Positions 56,626-64,000 of a DNA stretch of 64,000 nt are shown piece by piece (the first letter of the stretch is position 1; the number at the start of each line of letters is the position of its first letter). The notes below the pieces were generated by a model that did not search any database, was not told the DNA's origin, and saw only the letters and a list, made by a program, of their open reading frames with translations. Source of the DNA: Casuarina equisetifolia (Eukaryota > Streptophyta > Magnoliopsida > Fagales > Casuarinaceae); the NCBI GenBank assembly GCA_028551475.1, contig CM052356.1, positions 13,295,884 to 13,359,883 of the forward strand. Direction: 5' to 3'. A program made the position numbers and the translations under genes.

Positions 56626-58205
56626 ACTAATGATGCTTGGATTATTGATTTAGGGGCCAGTGATCATATTGTATGTGATGAAAATTTTTTTCTCACATTC
56701 TCCCATCTTGTCCATCCATGTATGTTCGTCTTCCCAATGGTCAAGTCACATCGGTCACAAAAATTGGTCACGTCACATTAAATTCCCACATTACATTAAA
56801 AAATGTGTTGTTTGTTCCGTCTTTTTAGTTCAATCTTATTTTTGTCTCTAACGTTTGTTGTGATAGTGATTGTCGTGTCATCTCAGACTCTTCCATTTGT
56901 TTCTTTTGGGCCTGTTTGACTAGCAAACTGATGGGCTTGGATAACGTACATCACGGACTCTATTTTTAGGCTTTTTTTTCCTTCTAGTTTTGATTTTACA
57001 TCCTGTACTCCCTTCCTTAAAGGGATTTTTTGTAATGCCCAAATTAATAATAAAAATTCCCATTTTATTTCATATCAACATTTGGGTCATAGTGCGTCTT
57101 TCCCTTATCCTAAGTGTCCCATTTACCCTCTGGCCAAACAAACTTGACCATCCTTCTCGTTTAGCACCTCATGTGCCACTTCCCCTTTCTCACTCATTCA
57201 TCTCGACATTTGGGGTCCATACCACATACCCCATCGTGACAGGTCTCGATACTTCCTCACCGTTGTCGATGACTACTCCCATGGTACATGGGTATTCCTC
57301 ATGTAAAATAAATCCTAAGTTCTCTCCCACCTTAAACACTTTGCCATGGTCCAAACACAATTTCATAGTACCATTCAACGGGTTTGATTGGACAATGCCC
57401 GTGACTTTTTTAATCATGATTGTTCCTATTTTCTTTCTACCCATGGTATTCTCCACGGGAGCTCTTGTACCTACACTCCTCAGCAAAATGGAGTTATAGA
57501 GCGCAAGCATCGTCATCTTCTTGAGGTTGCCTATGCCCTTAAGTATTAAGCTTCTATTCCTGAACTTTTCTAGGGAGATTATGTGATTACTACTGCCTAC
57601 CTAATCAACCCGATGCCTAGCTAGATCCTCGATGGTCACACTCCTTTTGAGCTCCTTTTTGGCAAATGTCCTGACATTCACCATCTATGATTTTTTGGCT
57701 GCCTCTACTATGTCACCACTGTGGGCCCTCAGGACAAGCTGGGTCCCCGCACCCAACGTTGTATTTTCATGGGTTATCCAACCCTTCAAAAGGGCTATCG
57801 AGTTTATGATCCGACTTTTGATTGGTTCTTTATTAGCTGCGACATGGTTTTTCATAAAGATGTTTTCCCTTTTTGGGATCAGATTGCTCCATCACCTTCG
57901 ACTGGTTCCCCTGCTACTAGTTGCCCTTTCTTATTTGATGATGAGCCTCATGCTTTGTTGCCCTTATTACTGCTTGAGGGTCCTTCACCATCATTGGCTC
58001 CTTCCTCTCCAATTGAGCCTTTGGTTGAACATCCTCTAGATAATATGGTTGACTCTTTGCCTACCCTGCCAGATGCTTCCCCGGCCTGTTCTCACCCTAT
58101 TACTGCTACTCTTGATCCCTCGGGTTCCTCCACCATTCCTGATGATTCTCGGACCTTGGTACCTACTTCACCCCCTACTCTACCCCCTCTGGTTCCCGCC
58201 GCTTA
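56626..58205 (+). pseudogene. pol: Copia E protease and integrase, broken
   Basis: The protease relic WIIDLGASDHI (56640-56672) has Leu in place of the active-site Ser/Thr. The integrase core is in mixed frames: HLDIWGPYHIPH (about 57200), TVVDDYSHGTWVF, a second Asp region LDNARDF (about 57390), and Glu in QQNGVIERKHRHLLEVA (57482-57530). The C-terminal part QRCIFMGYPTLQKGYRVYD (57750-57810) is followed by a Pro/Ser-rich linker ending at 58205. No RT is present. Confidence 0.82.
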
Positions 58206-58223
58206 GGCCGTAGCACGTGCCCT

Positions 58224-59573
58224 TGTTTGGTGAATTTTAAATGCAAGTAAACATGTTGAACAAGTAATATAATGATAAGAAAAGTATCGTCCTACGAAGA
58301 TTGGTAAATACTAAACTAATTAAGTACTAATGATGAATAAATCCTAAAATTTATCTAGCAAATCAAAATATTGTTGATGATGAATTAAAATTTAAAACTT
58401 TCAAAACGAAAACTCAAGACTAATTAAAATTGAATCCAAGTAAGAAAAATCAAGATGAGAAACATGTTAGAGCTTTCGATTTCACCATAACTACTAGATA
58501 TGAATTTTTATAGTTTATGCCTACAAGAATGATATTACCCATGTGATGGCGGAACTTCCTAATTTATTTATTATCCTATGTCTAGGTATAGTAAACCTAT
58601 TTAGTTCATTAATTCACTATATCTCTATATGTGAATTGAAACAAACCAAATGCATTAGGATTTGTGAATATTCCTAGTTTACAATAAATCTTTCGATCAT
58701 CTTATCACCAAAAGCCACACAAATAACATGGTATATGTCTATCCATATTTAATTCATGGTTATATATTATAAGAAGCAATTGCATATTATTACCTCTCAG
58801 TCTCAAATATGCACATCAAATCATTTAAGTGGTGGCCAATCACTTAAAAGCATTAAGCATAATAATATATAACTCACATAAATAAATATATTGCAAAACA
58901 TAAAAACTTATAAAATTCACATCATCATAGTTAGGCTACATCTTAGCTCTAACAAAAGAAGTTTAGAACATAATAAAAAAACAAACCAAAGCAATAGTAG
59001 AAATTAAGCAAAACATCTTAAATAAAAAAAAAAACAGGAAAGTTGTCACCACACTGTCTTTTCTTTAAGAATTCTTTACAGAATTCCTACAATTCAAGAA
59101 TGATAAGAAGTAAAGGGAAGCTTTCGCGCCTCTATTTCTCTTTTTCTTTCTTGGTTTTCTCTTTCTTCTCTCACTTTTTCTCTCTTCCTTGGTTGTTTTC
59201 GGCGGCAACACACGGCTTCTTCTTCTTTTCTCTCTCTTCTCTCTCCGCTTTTCTTGTGCGGCGCCTTCTCTTTTTCACGTTTTCTCCTCCTTGCGGTTCC
59301 TTTTATGCTATCTTTTCCTCCTCCTTGGCAACGTGTTCTTGTCCTACTCAATTTAGAATTCACTTTTTTGGTCTTTTCTTTTATTCTTTTGGATTTGTAC
59401 ACGTTGCCTTCTAGTAGCTTTTTTTTTCTTTATTTTCTTTTGCTCTTTTAGGGTTTGCTGCATAAATAACATAAATTTACATAAATATATCAAAACTTAA
59501 ATATTATCTTATAAAACTTGTATTATTTATATCTTAAAATATCTAAAATAACTCTATAAAAATAGAGTTATCA
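58224..59573 (-). repeat. Athila 3 3' LTR (left)
   Basis: It runs TGTTTGGTGAATTTT to GTTATCA on the + strand, 1350 bases. It shares its outer parts with Athila 2 LTRs but has a C/T-rich central stretch (59130-59450) of its own, which gives spurious open frames on both strands. Confidence 0.88.
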
Positions 59574-61155
59574 AGACCCCCAAACTTGACATTTTGCTAG
59601 TCCTCGAGCAAAAATAAGAGATAATATATATTTTGGACACAACCCCTTCTTAAAATTCACTCAAAATTGCTCAACTTAACAATTTAAAGAAAAAAATAGC
59701 TTTCATCCAAACACAACAATTGTTTCATAAGACAAGATAGACTCTTAACTATGTTGACCATGTGCTTATGTGTGAGTGTGAGTTCTTATCTTTTCAACTA
59801 TGTGCACTTTAAATAGATCCACATTAATATGCAATCTCTTAAAATCTTTAACCAAACCTCATAAGTTTGTTTTTCATTCCTCTCTCTACTAATGTAGGCC
59901 AATCATCTAACCAAGAATCAATAGGACTTTATAAGCTTGTAATGTAAGGTTGGGCTAGGGGTAAGATGAAAGTCATTTAAGCTTAATTCACCCATGAACA
60001 CATTGCTTTCTAGGATCTAATTTGAGCTTTTGTCACTTTTTTTTTCGCAAATGATCTTTCTATCACCACTTCTGTTATTCATTTCTTCTTAAAAATACTT
60101 GATTTCACTTGGATTTTTTTAACACTCACAAAAGTCACAATTATGCTTGCAATAATAAAGCAAGTAGTAGGACTAGAAGTGTAACCATTATAATCTTATC
60201 TTGCTGATGAGATCCAACTACTATGCAAAAGCCAATTTCTGAACCTTGAGTGGCTTGAATTTGACAATAACCAATAAGAGAATTCCATTCTTGGACAGAT
60301 GTTGCATTTCCTTCTTCTTTTTTTTTTCATTCATAAAAGCAACATATTATGCTACATAATCATTGCAATCAACATCCTTCCCATATAACATCCTTCACTC
60401 AAATAGACTTATATCCTAAAAATCAACATGTTCAAGGGTGCGGGACGAAAAGATAATTTATCAAAGGCTCAAAGGTATATATATGTGGATGTCAAAATAA
60501 AAAAAATGGATATAAATCAAGGCTCAGCGGGGTGACTGGGGATAAATAAATAGGGTTGGCTTGAAAGGCTCAAACGATCCAAAGAATGGCCTAAATCATT
60601 TTCTCAGTTAGATGTAGCTTAGGATTTCGCCTCAAGAGGAAATCAAGCAAATTCTAAGATCCGGGTGAGATCTAAGAAAATCACATACTTCACATGAATG
60701 TTCTCCAGAAATACATACAATTTCAAAAATGAAGGACTTTTAATGTTTAATAAATGGATCAACATAATCAGAATCACACTTAACTCACATCACAATTGTA
60801 GGTTTGAACAGAATCTACATCTTCCTAAGAATCGCTAAGAATTCAAAACAAAGGATTCAATAATGACATGAGAAAACAAATTCAATTAGATTTAGCAAGA
60901 AAAGATTTATTTTCCCACCCCTAAACTTGAATGAAGCATTGTCCTCAATGCAAAAAGAAATAATGCAAAAATAAAGGAAAAATAAAGGTAAAATAGGAAT
61001 GAGAAAACTCCCTTGATTGTAGGCAATAGCCATAGAGAGTTTTGAGGAGATGGTGGTGACAAGCTTTCAGCAAAAGAACCAACAAAATGCTTGGGTTGCC
61101 TCCCAAGAAGCGCTTGCTTTATAGTTTTCAGCCAAACTATCTTCAATGGGGCTAC
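59574..61155 (-). other. Athila 3 polypurine tract, hairpins and 3' non-coding region
   Basis: The polypurine tract is the reverse complement at 59574-59587. A hairpin with one mismatch (TTTTGCTAG TCCT CGAGCAAAA on the + strand, 59592-59613) lies next to it. A perfect hairpin CTTGGG TTGCCT CCCAAG is at 61090-61107, next to the pol stop. About 1.5 kb between them has no gene but matches the same region of Athila 1 and 2. Confidence 0.75.
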
Positions 61156-62163
61156 TCAAGGAGGAAGAAGATCAATGGTAGTCTCCTGCATATTGACTCC
61201 TTCAAAGTAGGGCTTCAAACGCTGACCATTCACCTTAAACGTGCCTTGGGTGTCATTTGCAACTTCTATTGCTCCATATGGGAATACCTTAGTGACTATG
61301 AAAGGGCTAGACCATCGAGACCGTAATTTACCTGGAAACAATTTAAGATGAGAGTTATAAAGTAATACTTTTTGGCCAACTACAAACTCTCTTCTTAATA
61401 TGTGTTTGTCATGCCATCTTGTTGTCCGCTCCTTGTATATTTTGGCATTTTCATAGGCCTCATATCGCAATTCATGTAATTCATTTAGCTGCAACAATCG
61501 AGTTTCACCTGTAGACTGCATATCAAAGTTCAAAAATTTCAAAGCCCAATATGCTTTATGCTCTAATTCTACAGGTAGATGACAAGCCTTCCCAAACACT
61601 AGCCTAAAAGGAGACATTCCAATTGGTGTTTTGAATGTTGTTCTATAGGCCCAAAGTGCATCATGAAGTTTCATTGACCAATCTTTCCTTGAGGCATTCA
61701 CAGTTTTTTCCAAAATTCTCTTAATTTCCCTATTTGATATCTCAACTTGACCACTAGTCTGAGGGTGATAAGGGGTAGCAATCTTATGGGTAACCCCATA
61801 CTTACCCAAAAGTGCTTCAAAGTGTTTGTTACAAAAATGGGTCCCTCTATCACTTATGATTGCCCTAGGAGTGCCAAAATGGGTAAAAATATTTTTCTTT
61901 AAGAATTTAACCACAACCTTAGCATCATTTATAGGCAATGCTACTGCTTCTACCCACTTAGACACATACTCAATAGCCACCAAAATATACATATTTCCAT
62001 AAGAAGGTGGAAAAGGTCCCATGAAATCAATACCCCAGACATCAAATAACTCACACACAATAACATTGTTTAGAGGCATCTCATGTTTCCTAGAAATATT
62101 CTCAATTCTTTGACATTGATCACATGCAACTACATATGAATATGCATCTCTAAAAAGTGTGGG
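61156..62163 (-). pseudogene. pol: Athila 3 integrase
   Basis: Minus strand, open from just after a stop (62161-62163) to the natural pol end at 61156. The zinc pair CDQCQRI is at about 62110. The core has Asp in [14 protein letters not shown], Asp in [10 protein letters not shown] and Glu in [11 protein letters not shown], so the DDE triad is intact. [19 protein letters not shown] and [14 protein letters not shown] follow. It is the best-preserved integrase in the window; only its N-terminal zinc part is separated by the stop. Confidence 0.92.
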
Positions 62164-63182
62164 CTAATAAAATCCAGACTGTAAAACCTTAGCTGCAGTT
62201 ATGGTGGCACCAAAATGACCACTAGCCTCTCTAGCATGACAATGGTGTAGGATATTAGCCATCTCTTCCTCAGGAACACATCTCCTTATAACCTGGTCTA
62301 CACATACTTTAAACAAGAAAGGCTTTTCCCAAAAATAATGTTTGAGGTCATAAAAGAATTTTTTTCTTTGTTGATATGACATTTCAGGAGGAAGAACATT
62401 ACTTACTAAATAATTGACAAAATCAGCATACCAAGGAATTTGGATGGATTGGAGTGCAAAACTATTTTCATCAGGAAATTCTTCTATAATCGGGTAATCT
62501 TCTTCCTTCAGATTGGGAATTCTGGACAAATGATCTGCAACTAGATTTTCGGTCCCCTTCTTATCCTTGATCTCCAAATCAAACTCTTGTAGCAATAGAA
62601 TCCACCTGATTAACCTAGGTTTTGATTCTTTCTTTTCAAGTAGATGCTTAAGAGCAGAGTGGTCAAAATAAACAATAACTTTTGAACCAATTAGATAAGA
62701 ACAAAATTTATCAAAAGCAAATACTACTGCCAAAAGTTCTTTTTCTGTTGTTGAATAATTCAATTATGCACCTGACAAAGTTCGACTAGCATAGTAAATG
62801 GTCTGAAAAACTCCATTCTTCCATTGTCCTAAAACAGCTCCTACTGCAAAATCACTAGCATCACACATTAGCTCAAAAGGTAAGTCCCATTCTGGTGCTG
62901 CCATGATTGGTGCTGATATTAATTTTTCCTTTAAAGTTTTAAAAGCCTTCAAGCATTCATCAGAAAATTTATATTTCACATCTTTAATCAACAAACTTGA
63001 AAGGGGTCTAGCAATTTTAGAAAAATCTTTTATAAACCGCCTATAGAATCCTACATGCCCCAAAAAGCCTCTAACAAGTTTCACTGATGTTGGTGGGGGC
63101 AGTTTTACAATGACCTCCACTTTAGCTCGATCAACCTCTAATCCTTTTTTAGATATCTTATGCCCAAGCACTATTCCTTCCT
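62164..63182 (-). pseudogene. pol: Athila 3 RT C-terminus and RNase H, two stops
   Basis: It contains LVRGFLGHVGFYRRFIKDFS, FELMCDASDFAVGAVLGQW (catalytic Asp), then, after a TAA at about 62761, [19 protein letters not shown] and [24 protein letters not shown], and the first half of the integrase HHCC zinc region ([16 protein letters not shown]). A TAG at 63180-63182 separates it from the RT core. Athila 1 is open at the 63180, 62761 and 62161 positions. Confidence 0.9.
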
Positions 63183-63983
63183 ACACCATAAAATGACACT
63201 TCTCCCAATTCAAAACAAGGTTAGTCTCTTCACACCTTTGTAAGACCCTTGCTAAATTATCTAAACAAATGTCAAATGATGAACCAAATATAGAAAAATC
63301 ATCCATGAAAATCTCAATGAATTTTTCAACCATATCAAAAAAAATAGCCATCATGCATCTCTGAAAAGTGGCTGGTGCATTACAAAGACCAAAGGGCATT
63401 CTTCTAAAAGCAAAGGTACCATAAGGACAAGTGAAAGTGGTTTTCTCTTGATCTTCTGGTGTAATGTGAATTTGATTATACCTGAATACCCATCAAGAAA
63501 GCAATAAAATTCATGTCCTACAAGTCTTTCTAACATTTGATCAATAAATGGTAAAGGGAAATGATCTTTTCTAGTGGCATCATTCAGTTTTCTATAATCT
63601 ATACACACACGCCATCCAGTAACTGTCCTAGTTGAAATCAATTCATTATTATCATTTCTTTGAATAGTCATACCTCCCTTCTTTGGCACAACTTGCACAA
63701 GACTTACCCAGGGACTATCTGAGATAGGATAAATGATCCCTGCATCAAGCAACTTGATTACCTTAGCCTTCACCACTTTTTGCATCTTTGGATTCAATCG
63801 CCTCTGAGGTTGAACAGTAGCTTTGTACTGCTCTTCCATCAAAATCTTGTGCATGCAAAGTGAAGGACTAATTCCCTTGATGTCAGCTATTTTCCATCCA
63901 ATTGCTCCTTTATGCTCTTTCAACACCTGAAGTAATTTCTCTTCCATTGATTCTGTCAAAAAAGAAGATATAATTACTGGCAA
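63183..63983 (-). pseudogene. pol: Athila 3 reverse transcriptase, frameshifted
   Basis: The first part (63983-63470) reads AIGWKIADIKGISPSLCMHK, IKLLDAGIIYPISDSPWVS, QVVPKKGGMTIQRNDNNEL and TGWRVCIDYRKLNDATRKDH. A one-base loss near 63485 shifts the frame. The second part (63399 onward) has MPFGLCNAPATFQRCMMAIF and the catalytic FIEIFMDDFSIFGSS. The frame enters from beyond the window edge with no start codon visible. Confidence 0.9.
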
Positions 63984-64000
63984 AGTAGAAACTTCATCTA

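Larger units (their letters stand above)
54535..58223 (+). mobile_element. Copia E: + strand copia element, 3' part displaced
   Basis: It starts with a short 5' LTR (54535-54805), then a Met-type primer site, gag, protease and integrase, and is cut at 58223 by Athila 3 before any RT appears. The rest would lie beyond the far end of Athila 3, outside the window. The coding DNA is GC-richer than its surroundings. Many frame breaks show that it is old. Confidence 0.88.
58224..64000 (-). mobile_element. Athila 3: minus-strand Athila element, cut by window edge
   Basis: The left (3') LTR is 58224-59573, then the polypurine tract (59574-59587), the non-coding region (59588-61155), integrase, RNase H and RT reading leftward. 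Protease, gag and the 5' LTR lie beyond 64000. It is inserted in copia E; the left flank of five bases is GCCCT, and its partner cannot be checked here. It is close to Athila 1 in pol but has a shorter LTR. It carries three in-frame stops and a frameshift in the visible pol. Confidence 0.93.

Noticed and set aside
57190-57516. Minus-strand 108-codon frame in copia E
   Set aside because: It is antisense to the integrase core, whose motifs are on the + strand.
59043-59451. Long frames on both strands in the Athila 3 LTR
   Set aside because: The DNA is a C/T-rich low-complexity stretch, which leaves frames open on both strands without domain content.

Overview
This is a stretch of plant nuclear DNA, AT-rich and almost entirely made of LTR retrotransposons inserted into one another. 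I base the plant assignment on three things: Athila-type Ty3/gypsy elements primed by tRNA-Asp, SIRE-like and other Ty1/copia elements primed by initiator tRNA-Met, and one split host gene for a plant receptor-like cytoplasmic kinase with GT-AG introns. No intact protein-coding gene, tRNA gene, rRNA gene or CRISPR array was found. Every recognisable reading frame carries stops, frameshifts or deletions.

Left half (1-32.4 kb). The oldest layer is a + strand chromovirus (1043-1949 and 27828-30806/32086 onward). A minus-strand SIRE-like copia element, 'copia A' (1950-27827, target duplication GTTGG), split its reverse transcriptase. Copia A was then hit three times. A full-length + strand Athila element, 'Athila 1' (3305-14100, duplication ACACC), sits in its left LTR. 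A truncated copia LTR (17370-18474) replaces its protease region. A pol-deleted minus-strand 'Athila 2' (19295-25258, duplication ATAAT) lies in its gag. The chromovirus 3' LTR itself holds a solo Athila LTR (30807-32080, also ATAAT).

Middle (32.4-38.1 kb). Here are fragments: a LINE-type RNase H tail ending in an A-run, a minus-strand copia gag/protease remnant, a truncated Athila LTR abutting a chromovirus LTR, and a + strand copia tail interrupted by a 424-bp solo LTR (duplication GAAAC).

Right half (38.1-64 kb). A minus-strand kinase pseudogene (exons between 38268 and 48826) is split within one intron by the full copia element 'copia B' (39793-48506, duplication TTCTT). Just upstream in the gene sense is a minus-strand chromovirus, 'gypsy D' (48888-54409). 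Next comes a + strand copia, 'copia E' (54535-58223), cut after its integrase by minus-strand 'Athila 3' (58224 to beyond the window end).

The elements do not cooperate with one another. The biology is layered insertion, decay and LTR recombination. The most informative features are the exact target duplications, an unoccupied paralogous insertion site for Athila 1, tandem-repeat changes inside LTRs, paired hairpins bracketing the Athila 3' non-coding region, and the split kinase gene. Lineage names such as SIRE-like, Athila and chromovirus come from motif recognition by eye; no search was run.
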